Shown here: positions 9,014-18,704 of the stretch, piece after piece
How positions within the stretch are numbered: the stretch's first letter is position 1
Layout of the letters: each line of letters begins with the position of its first letter
Origin: Lumbricus terrestris
Lineage: Eukaryota; Annelida; Clitellata; Crassiclitellata; Lumbricidae
Direction: 5' to 3'
NCBI GenBank assembly: GCA_949752735.1
Contig: OX457040.1
Coordinates: 4,510,131 to 4,574,130 of the forward strand
Length of the DNA: 64,000 nt
Notes under the pieces: model-generated
What the model was told of the DNA's origin: nothing
Databases searched by the model: none
What the model saw: the letters and a program-made list of their open reading frames with translations, nothing else
Made by a program: the position numbers and the translations under genes

Positions 9014-10070
9014 ACATAATATAATGGAACTTACTATAATAGTCAGTTGCAGTTCAACGGTAATGGACATTGAATTTGTGTCACATAATTATCGACTTGA
9101 AATATAAGAAATTATGTCAGTGTACCCGGAAGTCAAATATGTTGTTGAATTATTTTAAGCTACTTCCTTTCTTTTGCCGATGCTTTATACAACCCTTTTT
9201 TGCACACTTTACTTCACAGCACCGCAATATAACAGGACTACATTTTAATCGTTTTGCTTTGGCAGTTTATACAGCTCTTCCCATATTCAACCTGTACACA
9301 GAATGATTGAACACTTTTGCATTCTGCTACCACCAACTGAAGTGTATGCTGAAGCAGACTTCCAATATTATTGGTCCATGTAACATGAACTGCATCGTTC
9401 TTTTGCAAAGTCAAAACTTTCTGTGTTATATTAATGAAACGTAACTTATCACACATTAATTTTCTTTAGCACACGTTATGTGTTATTTCCCAGCCTACAG
9501 CATAATGTTATCATCCCTCTCAGCCTCATCGAAAATTGGACACATTCGTCGTTTTACGATGAAACCGTCGAAACTTGTGTTCCCAACGAAACCAATGGCC
9601 TCTCATGTCCAAGAAATTATTATTAAAAAGCAAAGATCACTAGGCAAAACACCTACGAAATTTTAAAACCTTTAATAAAAGAACTATTGTTAGTATATAA
9701 AGCAAATCTGTGTAAATTCTGCTATTCTCTAGCTGTTTTCATTCCGCAAGGTGCATGTGTGCCGACGATGAGGCTTTGCAAGATGGTTTCATATTTTTTT
9801 GCAGTCTTCGAAAAAAAACACAAAATATCAATTATCATATATTTTAATTGTTTCGCTAACCATTATTTTTAATTTATGCAAACGGCTCTCTTCAACACAC
9901 CTTTAAATAGTGTTTAGCGTAGTTATATAAACTTTCAGCGGGCGACGAGAGCATTGCAACAACCTTTGCGGCGTATGGTCAGTTGTAGTTTAACGATAAT
10001 GGACATTGTGTCACAATAAAGACGATTCGCATCACCTTACTCTTTTCTCAAGAGCTGCATTATGCCAAAC
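9014..10070. other. Interval without a gene
   Basis: It holds a diverged pair of short repeats, 9041-9095 and 9977-10026, both containing GTCAGTTG(C/T)AGTT(C/T)AACG and TAATGGACATTG. It also holds an ACACCTTTAAA word near 9897. Short open frames show no family resemblance. Confidence 0.55.
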
Positions 10071-10073
10071 TAT

Positions 10074-10136
10074 TTTTTCCAAAGGAAACGGCCTTTGTTG
10101 TCATAAGCCCTCGTCAAATCTGGACCCATCCATCCA
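10074..10136 (+). repeat. Stem-loop family copy 2
   Basis: The core AAACGGCCTTTGTTGTCATA is followed by AGCCCTCGTCAAATCTGG and a CCATCCATCC tail. Its 3' arm (CCCTCG) belongs to the CGAGG subfamily, though the matching 5' arm has decayed to CAAAGG. The tail leads directly into the SINE head at 10139. Confidence 0.8.
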
Positions 10137-10138
10137 CT

Positions 10139-10262
10139 TTGCGTGACGCGGTGGTGTAGTGGTAGCGTCGTTGCCTTGAAGTCGGATGGTTCTAGGTTCG
10201 AATCCACATCAAGTCGCCGTGTAGGGACTTTGGGCAAGTCCTTCACTCGCAATTGCAATATA
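10139..10262 (+). repeat. tRNA-derived SINE head and core
   Basis: Box A TGGTGTAGTGG (10152-10162) and box B GGTTCGAATCC (10195-10205) are intact and correctly spaced for an internal polymerase III promoter. A core containing CTTTGGGCAAGTCCTTCACT follows. The LINE-like 3' tail present in the copies at 30965, 35690 and 55195 is missing here. The anticodon region has no consistent tRNA fold, so I do not call a tRNA gene. Confidence 0.8.
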
Positions 10263-10309
10263 AGTTTTGTATAAATTTCTTTTCCGCACTTTCGCAAGCA
10301 ATTATATAC

Positions 10310-10640
10310 CAGAGCTTTTTTAACGTACAGTTCTGCACAAGTTTTGCGGTTGTAAAAGCAATTTTGTGCAGTGATAATCATTAGAAAAAGGTAACTGCAG
10401 CCGGTTTACCACGGAAGAGCTGAATGGAACGAAGGGCCTGTGCAGTGAAAAATATGCAGGAACGTCAAATTTTAAGTGGATGACTAAAGAAGGTCATCAG
10501 ATTTTATATATGCAACTTTCGACACTTCTTGGGAAACTCGGGACAAATTTCTGACCAAAGGCCAAAAAGTCATCAGAGTTTATATGCGGCAACTTGTGAC
10601 ATTTGTGTGAAACAAAATCATAGACGACTAAAAAGGCCAT
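10310..10640 (+). repeat. Dispersed repeat A, copy 2, with GTCATCAG hairpin segments
   Basis: It begins AGAGCTTTTTTAACGTACAG and contains TTTTGTGCAGTGATAATCAT and TTACCACGGAAGAGCTGAA. It runs into GGATGACTAAAGAAGGTCAT and CAAAAAGTCATCAGAG. The order matches the reverse complement of 39800-40185. Confidence 0.65.
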
Positions 10641-11242
10641 GAAATATTTTCCCCAACAAAAAACCATTACAAAAAATTGCTGGTTGTGGTCTTCTAAAAA
10701 TTTCTTTTAAGTAACGCTGCAATATAAATAGTTGACATGATTAAATAGTATGTAATGAGAAAAGTTTTATTATATGCAAAGAAACTTCTGATCTTGTGTT
10801 CAATAATCATTGACTAAGGATGCATAGTCTACCGCAGCGTCATGTGGACTACTAAGAGGCGCTCCCAATCTAGCGCGGGTTTGAGAATGATTAGGTGGTC
10901 GAAACACCTCAACAGCTTAGGTAATAAAATAATGTATTTGAAGACCTACAATAATACACTTTCAAGTCTTTGACTTGATTTTTAAAATTTTTACTTTTGG
11001 TCCAGATTATTTGGCAAAAACTATAGCGAAACTATTCTTTCAACCGTGTAATAATACTGGATTTTTTCCCCCATAATTACACACCTTCAAAACGCTTTCC
11101 ATGATTATTTTTATATTATCTAGTAGCCATCGGTTACAGTCATATTCTTGAGGGTCAGAGTCTATCAGAAGTATTGACCGTTTTTCCCGTGCCGTTCTTT
11201 AATGCATTAATTTTGCTGATGATTGATCTCATCATGTGTTCT
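10641..11242. other. Interval without a gene
   Basis: A short LINE 3'-end remnant (AGAGGCGCTCCCAATC) lies at 10855-10875 and an ACACCTTCAAAACG word near 11087. Nothing else was recognised. Confidence 0.5.
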
Positions 11243-11320
11243 TATGATTAACCAGAACGACATTGTGTTCTAATGACGATGACAATCTCTTTCCTGGTGT
11301 GAGACTGACACCACCACACT
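11243..11320 (-). repeat. Dispersed repeat B, copy 1
   Basis: On the minus strand it reads GGTGTCAGTCTCACACCAGG, AAAGAGATTGTC, then ACACAATGTCGTTCTGGTTA ATCATAAG. The same order appears in the copies at 32343-32426 and 33589-33670. The AGGAGGGCGACG block of the other copies is decayed here. Confidence 0.6.
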
Positions 11321-12370
11321 AATAAAATACAAGATGATTAATTATGAAGCCGGATTTCTTTCTGCTTCTGTTCGAAAATCCTAATGTCACCATTGATGAC
11401 CAATTTTCTATTTTAAATCATTGACACTGTCTGAAGAACGTTATAGAAAGCATTTATATATTAAATTATAATCGTTTAAATTGTGCTTAAATTGAAGTTC
11501 TTCAGAGGTGTTTCAATTTCCTCGACTTTGATGTCTACCCTGTTGTAACAGATGAGATGTTGGATTTAAACACCGTTTACTGGAAATTCCATGCTCATAT
11601 AAAGTGGGCAACACGGCTTGAGCTTTTAATAAATCAAACAAATTCACCATTTGCATTATCTTGTGTTATTGCTTCAGAGGAAGCAAATGTAATTTGAATT
11701 TTCGTTCAGTAACTTAATGACATCTCATAGCTACAAAGGCTGTTGACGCCCTTTGAAGTTTTCAATGTATTTCAGTTCACATTTGTTTAACTGTACAGCA
11801 GTTTCTACTTTTCTATTTATCTCTATTCCGGAATTTCTATGATAGGCTTTCATGACGTAAATGTTCATAAGGTGGCTGTTGCTGATCCTCGATAATACAT
11901 ATAATATTAAGTTACAATATGTATAAGTATTCATAAAATATATGAATACACACATGTATACAGCTCCACAGTAACGTATACGTATAATTATTGATACACA
12001 CATATGAACACACACACACATTATATATTATTATTTTTTATTCATTTGAACATGACATTGTCGTTATGTTCACATAACACAAGATACCTAGTTAGACTGA
12101 TATCAGATCTCACGTTTTAAAACAATTTTAAACATTCATATAAGGCCAATGGAATTACAAGCAGTTTAGATTTTCAACATTAATATGAAAATCAAAGTAT
12201 TCATCCAACATTTAAAGGTTCGGACAATTATAATTATAGCAAGATCAATTTATTCAATGCTCTTTCAGTTTCTGTTACAATTAAACGAATTTAAAAATAA
12301 ATGCCAGTTTATCGTAAATGCATTTCAAGAAAGTTTTTCAAATGTAAATACGTATTTTTATTGTTGCTTT
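11321..12370. other. Interval without a gene
   Basis: AT-rich sequence with a short (CA)n at 12005-12022. Several ORFs under 100 codons show no recognised domain. Confidence 0.5.
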
Positions 12371-12461
12371 CTGGATGGATGGATCCGATTTGACCAGGGT
12401 CTATGACAGCAGAGGCCGTTACCCTGAATAGAAATTTGCTCGGCGTATTACAGCACTTAAG
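12371..12461 (-). repeat. Stem-loop family copy 3, full-length type
   Basis: Read on the minus strand: AAGTGCTGTAATACGCCGAG, CAAATTTCT, a CAGGGT arm, the ACGGCCTCTGCTGTCATA core, an ACCCTGG arm, then CAAATCGGATCCATCCATCC. It is one of five copies that keep the upstream AAGTGCTGTAATA block. Confidence 0.85.
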
Positions 12462-12832
12462 AGCAAGGTATACATCTCACACTAGTGGACATCTAAACGA
12501 AAGCAGCAGCTGGCAAAATAAATAACGTTGCTGCCAGCGTTTAAGAGGTGTCAACAAGAGTGTTTTATTTATTCGTGAAATCTCAGATTTGGATGGTTAA
12601 ATACGATATAATTAGCTGGTCACTAACAGTCTCATTTTTGCATCAATTTGACGAAATATCCACAAAGACATTGTCTCATAATTATTAAAAACAACAAAAT
12701 AAAGAAAACAGGAACGATCACAAGTTAATGCAATAATAATGCAGAGTATAAGAAGAGTAAAGCTAACATTCGCGCCAGAGCAACATAGATAACGAATTTT
12801 AATCTTGTTAACGATACAAAATAGATGTGAGT

Positions 12833-12917
12833 TGAAGTGCTGTAATATGCCAACAAAATTCTGTTCAGGACAGCGGCCTCTGTTGTCATAGGCCATGGTC
12901 AAATCTGGATCTATCCA
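12833..12917 (+). repeat. Stem-loop family copy 4
   Basis: GAAGTGCTGTAATATGCCAA, then TTCTGTTCAGGACA, the core CGGCCTCTGTTGTCATAGG, then CCATGGTCAAATCTGGATCT. It lies about 370 bp from copy 3 and in the opposite orientation. Nothing else was recognised between them. Confidence 0.8.
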
Positions 12918-13199
12918 AAATAAGATGTGTTAACAGCGTGATAGATTGGGCCACTATCAACGGATCAGACAGCCTATATGATCTGCTATAATCATATGAA
13001 ACTAACTTTTATGTCGTTAAACTTTGGATAACAGATCGATGACCGAGTCAGAAAACAACGCATTTTAAGACACCAAATTGGACACCGTTGGATACAACAA
13101 CATGAAGTTATAAATAATTTTGAAAACCATAGGCCTACATTAAGTCCTTCGAGGTAATAGTAAAATTACTGGCGTCGTTATCAATGGACCTTGCGACCG

Positions 13200-13612
13200 A
13201 AAGATGTCGTAAATCTAATAAAGCATTTGTAAAGCGCTTCTCACAGCAGAGCTATTCAGAAGCGCTCTCAGAGTGAGAGATCGATGAAAAAGAAATGTCT
13301 TCAAGCAACGAAAAGATGCAGGTGAATTTACTACCAGAATCCTGCCACGAATTCCAGAGAGAAAACGATTACACATTAAAGGACCAGCAATGGTAAAACA
13401 CGATACTGTGTTAATAAAGTCCGTGATCGAGGTGCAAACATATCAAGGCGGTCAGCAGAACGAAGAGAGCGTGAAGGTCTTGCAGAAAGAGACTTACACA
13501 TTAAGTCGCAAAGGTATTTAGGCGCTAAACCCAGCATGGATTTAGCAACGAGGAGCAAGAAATTGTATCTGTGAAGGTCACGAGTCATGTATGTGAAGAT
13601 CGTAATCGTAAT
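13200..13612 (-). pseudogene. LINE reverse transcriptase C-terminus, degenerate
   Basis: The minus strand encodes FLLLVAKSMLGLAPKYLCDL, RPSRSLRSADRLDMFAPRSR and TLLTQYRVLPLLVL. These are the GLAPxYLCDL ... RSLRSAD motifs of the window's CR1/L2-like LINEs. The frame breaks before the WNxLP segment, and the 3' end (CGCTTCTCACAGCAGAGC) continues to about 13200. Fingers, palm and endonuclease domains are absent. Confidence 0.75.
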
Positions 13613-13684
13613 CTCCTAATTTCTAAAGCGCCACTGGAAAGCCAAGCGCGGGGCACCGGCTTATTCACGAGAGCTGCGTTGCGT

Positions 13685-13825
13685 TAGAAGGGTTGTCCGT
13701 GAGAGTAGTCCGTGGTGGTCCGGGTCGATTTACCATAGTATCAGGATCAAATGCGTTCAGTAAAAAGGGTTGTCCGTAAGAGTAGTCCATCGTGGTCCGG
13801 GTCGAGGTACCGTAGGATCAGAGGA
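13685..13825. repeat. Tandem duplication, about 76-bp unit
   Basis: GGGTTGTCCGTGAGAGTAGT followed by CCGTGGTGGTCCGGGTCGA occurs at 13690-13730. It recurs as GGGTTGTCCGTAAGAGTAGT with CATCGTGGTCCGGGTCGA at 13767-13806. It lies in the presumed 3' region of the LINE fragment at 13850-14140. Confidence 0.8.
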
Positions 13826-13849
13826 GCGTAACAGCTACTAAGATGGGTG

Positions 13850-14140
13850 TCGTCTGATCCCGGGAATTGGAGGGTGGGGGATCAGATGAGACAGGATAAG
13901 AGTTCTTGAAAAGCAGTGTCTTTAGTTTCGAATGAGAAACCCGAGGTCTGATGGATAGAGGAGCCTGATGAAGGTGATGGTGTGTGATTAGTAATGATGG
14001 AGGAGGAACTGAAAAGGATCGGAACTCAGCAGGCAGATCATTCCAAAGGCGTGGTGCTGAGTTGGATATGGCTCGGTTGGAGAACTTGAGATGACTTGTG
14101 ACGAGTATGTACGAGTATCGAAGATCGTGAGATAAGTCTA
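13850..14140 (-). pseudogene. LINE C-terminus, different LINE lineage
   Basis: The minus strand gives FSNRAISNSAPRLWNDLPAE, FRSFSVPPPSLLITHHHLHQ, APLSIRPRVSHSKLKTLLFK and NSYPVSSDPPPSNSRDQTTP. The APRLWNDLPxxxR then S(K)LKTLLF order is the LINE ORF2 C-terminal signature. The sequence differs from the 7472-8689 family, so it represents another lineage. It is too short for clade assignment, and no catalytic motif is present. Confidence 0.65.
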
Positions 14141-15027
14141 GCAGCTGAATTTATTACTGAAATTTTAGAACTGCGCGACCAGAAATTTTAAACTAGAAAA
14201 ATTGACTAAAGATTTCTGACGACCTTTTTTTGGAATTTTGCCAAAAATGTTCCAAGTCGCCCGATATGATATATAACGACCTCGTTTTAGTCTTTTTTTC
14301 CTGCAACTACAGAAAAAGTTGCCCCAAAAGACAATTTACTAATACATACTCAAATATATTTCTCAAGTATGGAGTAGATGAGAAAAATCGTCTTAAAGCA
14401 ACGTAAATAACAGTCTAAATAATTATGTCGCCTGCAAGAACGAATGGATCTTTATAAGATATTACGGAACGGCGATGAAATTTTATTTGAATAAACTGCG
14501 TTTAGAAAATTTCACTAATCTTAATTAAAACGCATTTTCAACGGCGCACTACACATTCGTCCGGCAAAACCTTTTATTCAATGGATTCGATTGACAATCG
14601 AGTTTACTGTTCTTCTTTCGGAACTCGTTCATTCTGTTTCGTCTCATCAATGGAAGAGAAAAGAGATAAATCTCGTGCCCCACAAAACGAGCGAAAAATG
14701 TTTGAAAGAGCAAGTTAAACAGAGCAAGGGCGGATCCAGGGGGGGGCCAATCCGGCCATGGCCCCCCCCATTTCAAATCACCATGGGACGTGGCCCCCCC
14801 CATCCATGGTGGAGCAAAAAAAATTCAGGGTGTCAGTCATGCACAGGAGAATTAATGTATAAATGTAATTAAAACCTATAATAAAAATACTGTGTAAATG
14901 TAATTAAAATCCAATCTAAGTCTCTCACGCAATTGCATTGTCTTTATATAAAGCATCGAAATGAAACAATCTTTCAACAGTATCCAACTATGATTTATGG
15001 CATGGAATGTATGTTATTCGCGAAGCA

Positions 15028-15125
15028 GGACGTTTTGGCGCCGCCGTTTTGGCGCCGGACTTTTTGGCGCCGCCGTTTTGGCACCGCCGTTTTGGCGCCG
15101 GACGTTTTGGCGCCGGAATTTTTTT
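15028..15125. repeat. GTTTTGGCGCCG short tandem repeat with distant inverted partner
   Basis: Six units of about 15-16 bp (GTTTTGGCGCCGCC or GTTTTGGCGCCGGA). The segment GACTTTTTGGCGCCGCCG at 15058-15075 is exactly the reverse complement of 17056-17073. The pair may mark an inner element of about 2 kb. Confidence 0.8.
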
Positions 15126-15647
15126 CTCCCTCATTCTAAAGTATAAAAATTATCAAATTGTAGGTAATTTTAGGCGGTTCATTTACGCACATTTTGAGTT
15201 AAATTTTGTGATGATATTCCACGCCGTTCAAAAGTTATGCCCGAAATAGCTCAGAATGTATGTTCGACGTACACTCCTCACTTGATCTGAAAGGGTCAAA
15301 GCTGGTTTTTATTCGTATTAGGTAATACCACAATTAAATTTCATTGGAGCTGGATTGCTGAAAATGTTCTTCCTTAAACTGGGGTTGCATTGATGAACAA
15401 TCCAACTCCGATTTAAGCAAAAGTATGTTTGTCTGTGTTCAAAAATCTGATGTTAAGTATTTTTTGTCGAAATGTAATAAAACTTCCTTAATTGTTATAT
15501 GGTATGGCAGTGAGTAGGCCTATAGTCAATGTGGTCACATGATGTACATGTAGTTAAGCTTTTGAATAATAATTGTTGCAATCGTATCTGGCATTCAATA
15601 AAATCAGAAAACTGCCGCTATATTAGAACATTAGCCGGGTACCCGGC

Positions 15648-15780
15648 AGGGCTTTTTTAACGTGCAGCTATACACAAAATGTGCATTTGTAATCGAATTT
15701 GTGCATTTGTAGAAGCACTTACGTACAGTTAAAACTAGCCAAAATATCATTGTCCTCCCTTTAGAAGTAATTTACCATTG
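15648..15780 (+). repeat. Dispersed repeat A, copy 3
   Basis: AGGGCTTTTTTAACGTGCAG, TATACACAAAATGTGCATTT, GAATTTGTGCATTTGTAGAA and GAAGTAATTTACCATTGG match copy 1 block by block. It leads directly into the minisatellite array. Confidence 0.65.
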
Positions 15781-16690
15781 GTTCGAATTGTTCATTATTG
15801 CAATTATAATAAAAAGGTGTCCCACTGCAAATGTGTGCCAACACTAAAGAAGGTGTGCAATTGCCAATTTTTGCCAACACTAAAGAAGGTGTGCTATGGC
15901 CAATTTTTGCCAACACTAAAGAAGGTGTGCAATTGCCAATTTTTGCCAACACTAAAGAAGGTGTGTAATTGCCAATTTTTGCGAACCCTAAACAAATCCA
16001 ATGGTTCGAATTGTTCATTATTGCAATTATAATAAAAAGGTGTCCCACTGCAAATGTGTGCCAACACTAAAGAAGGTGTGCAATTGCACAACTTTTTTGT
16101 ACAACAGCAGTGTGCTTTAAAGCATCATTATTTTACTTGCACACCTTTATATTACAATTGCAATAATGAACAATTCGAACCAATGGATTTGTTTAGGTTT
16201 CTAAAAAATTGGCAATTACACACCTTTTTTAGTGTTGGCAAAAATTGGCAATTGCACACCTTCTTTACTGTTGGCACACATTTGCAGTGGGACACCTTTA
16301 TATTATAATTGCAATAATGAACAATTCGAACCAATGGATTTCTTTAGGTTTCTAAAAAATTGGCCATAGCACATCTTCTTTAGTGTTGGCAGAAATTGGC
16401 AATTGCACACCTTCTTTACTGTTGGCACACATTTGCAGTGGGACACCTTTATATTACAATTGCAATAATGAACAATTCGAACCAATGGATTTGTTTAGGT
16501 TTCTAAAAAATTGGCAATTACACACCTTTTTAAGTGTTGGCAAAAATTGGCATTTGCACACCTTCTTTAGTGTTGGCAGAAATTGGCAATTGGACACCTT
16601 CTTTAGTGTTGGCAAAAATTGGCAATTGCACACCTTCTTTAGTGTTGGCAGACATTTGCAGTTGCACACCTTTTTATTATAATTGCAATT
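15780..16690. repeat. Palindromic minisatellite array, 36-bp unit within about 150-bp higher-order units
   Basis: The left arm (15780-16095) holds plus-oriented units CCAATTTTTGCCAACACTAA AGAAGGTGTGCAATTG. The right arm (16140-16690) holds the same unit inverted. Units are grouped by a spacer, GGTTCGAATTGTTCATTATT GCAATTATAATAAAAAGG in plus orientation, which recurs in the right arm at about 16143, 16295, 16441 and (decayed) 16670. The higher-order period is therefore about 150 bp. The centre, 16096-16140, is unique. The arms could form a cruciform or hairpin. Several 60-99-codon frames across it are products of the periodicity. Confidence 0.9.
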
Positions 16691-17104
16691 ATGGACATTT
16701 CAAAACAATGGACTTTTTAAAAGAACTGTCGCTTTTGTCTTTAATACACCATATTCATTGTTGTCACTAAAGTCTGTATTTCCTCGATCTATCGTGCTAA
16801 AATCTTATGTCATCTTAAAGTTCTTATTTCTATACTAAGCTAAATAGGCCCAGTCTTAGCGGGACTTTCTCTCTTTGGCGGGCCAGTTTTTTCAATCATT
16901 CGATGTGACATCCTCTGCTTTGATCGCTTGTACTTTATTAGTCTGCTACCTCACATGTCTTATAATTTGTTATTAAATAAAGCATTTGTTTAAAAAATCC
17001 AGCTTCTATTTCACCGGCAAAAAAATCTCCTTTCAGCTTCAATTGTTCAAGCAAACGGCGGCGCCAAAAAGTCACGTACCGGAAGTATTTTATTTATTCT
17101 AGTC

Positions 17105-17440
17105 TTAAAAAGTCATCAGTTTTTGGGATGCTAAATTGAACACCTTTTTTGAAACTTTCGCACGGGAGACTAAAAAGTCATCACTCCTTTTAGACGAAAA
17201 ATTAAACACCTTTTTTAAGATTTCGCAGGGATTACTACAACAAGTCATCAGTTTTTTGGGATGCGAAATTAAACACCTTTTTTGAAAATTTCGCATGGAT
17301 GAATAAAAAGTCTTCACTCTTTTTAGACGAAAAATTAAACACCTTTTTTAAGATTTCGCACGGATGACCAAAAAATTTCATCAGTGTTTTGGGAAGGAAA
17401 ATTGAACACCCTTTTTGAAGATTTCCGGCGGATTACTTAA
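17105..17440. repeat. Tandem repeat, alternating A/B 57-60-bp units
   Basis: Each unit reads AAAAAGTCATCAGTTTTT, a short linker, AAATTAAACACCTTTTTT, then GAAGATTTCGCACGGATGA. Odd units carry TTTGGGATGC and even units TTTTAGACGAAA, so the true period is a dimer of about 115 bp. About six units are present, the last decayed. The AAAGTCATCAG part matches the hairpin core shared by the MITEs of this window. Confidence 0.85.
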
Positions 17441-17524
17441 AAAAGAACATCTAGTTTTCGGGAAAGAAGTTTTTAAGTAAAGTCTATATTTATTGAGACC
17501 TTATGGCACTCTTACAAGCACTGA

Positions 17525-17625
17525 AAAGTACAGCTAATTTGTTAAGATAACAGCTTAAAATGCTACCATTGCAATGTGAAAATTCAAAAAGTTTCTGGTG
17601 GGGAGGGGCATATCCCCTCCCCACA
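17525..17625 (-). repeat. Block shared with the element at 19090-20068
   Basis: On the minus strand GGAGGGGATATGCCCCTCCC, CATTGCAATGGTAGCATTTT and AAGCTGTTATCTTAACAAA parallel 19290-19400 on the plus strand in order. The two hAT-type elements thus share internal sequence although their termini differ. Confidence 0.6.
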
Positions 17626-17872
17626 CCCCTCCCCTACCACTATCGGCGCTGCGCGCCTCATGATTGTCTTCAGACGGTCAATTATCTACCCCTCCGAAAA
17701 CCTCAATTCCCCCAGAGGTGGGGGCTAAATTAAACTCTGGTTTCGGCCAAAAACCACTAAAAAAGTTCATCAGATTTTTCGGCGAAAGATCAACGAAAAA
17801 ATTTCCGACCCCAGCCCAAAATTTTTTTGGCCCCCCCCTTCGAAAATTCCTGGATCCGCCCTTGAAACAGAG

Positions 17873-18704
17873 AGCGTAATATTATACATGTATATGCCGT
17901 TAAACTTTTGTGCGAAGTTTTCATTAAATCAACTCTTTATTGCAGCATTCTACATGTAGGCTATTGTAGTGACGGGACATGACAAACACAATCACAAGGA
18001 GAAGACGGGAGTAGAAGATATCGAAAACATCATTAGAGAGAGACGATTAATGGTGGATTGGGCATGTTGTTCGTACGGATAAGGATCGAAGTAAGAAGAT
18101 ATTGTTGATGGCCTATTGTCTCAGGTCTACAACATAGCCTATAATATGCAAACGTGGCTGCGCACAGAATGAGCCTAATAATAATTGTTGCTTACAACGT
18201 TTTTCGTCAATGAGACCGCAATAATTATTATAATAATGGTTTCTAATGGCAACGGGCGACGTTTCAAGTCCGCCGCTAAGCTTAAAATGGCGCCACTATC
18301 ACGTAATTTTAACACAGATTAGATAGGGGGCATTCTATTCTTCGTGTAGCATGTTCTTTCTTCATTTTAAATAATTTAGATAAAACGCGTTATTTAGGCA
18401 AAATTCAAAAGGACGTAAACAGTCAAATTCAAAGTTTCTAGCTGTCGTAAATTTTGCTAAACACGTTAATATTATGACCGCGTTACACACTTTTTTAATG
18501 CGTCCGACCGACCATTTATAAGCTTCGGAAATGTCTGAACTGTTATCGCTTCTCGACTTTTTGGTCCAGATCAAAGTGAAACATTATGCTCTAGGAGTAT
18601 TACACCTGACTTAGCATCCGTGCAATGACAGTCAGTCCTCTTAGTCCCAAGAGTATAATTCCTGCTGCAATGGCCCCTGGCACGAGCTAACCCTCTGCAA
18701 GCCC
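17873..18704. other. Interval without a gene
   Basis: It includes GCCGTTAAACTTTTGTG near 17900, a possible relic of the stem-loop family. ORFs are short and unrecognised. Confidence 0.5.

Larger units (their letters stand above)
14717..17872. mobile_element. 3.1-kb hAT-type element with 8-bp target duplication
   Basis: The element proper is 14725-17864 (3,140 bp). Its termini are CAAGGGCGGATCCAGG and CCTGGATCCGCCCTTG, a perfect 16-bp inverted repeat. The exact 8-bp direct repeat AAACAGAG flanks it at 14717-14724 and 17865-17872. No transposase frame is present, so it is non-autonomous. Inside are GGCGCC repeats (15028-15125), a repeat-A copy (15648), a palindromic minisatellite (15780-16690), a tandem repeat (17105-17440) and a block shared with the element at 19090. 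Shorter relatives with GCGGATCCAG or degraded GGATAC ends are at 22449-22644 and 49268-49553. Part of the interior may be nested elements. Confidence 0.85.

Noticed and set aside
10139..10262. tRNA gene
   Set aside because: Boxes A and B are good, but no cloverleaf with paired acceptor and anticodon stems can be drawn, and the SINE core follows. The same holds for 25030, 30965, 35688 and 55190.
15780..16690. Regular repeat/spacer pattern resembling a CRISPR array
   Set aside because: Spacers are themselves repeats, orientation inverts half way, and the surroundings are animal transposons with no cas genes.
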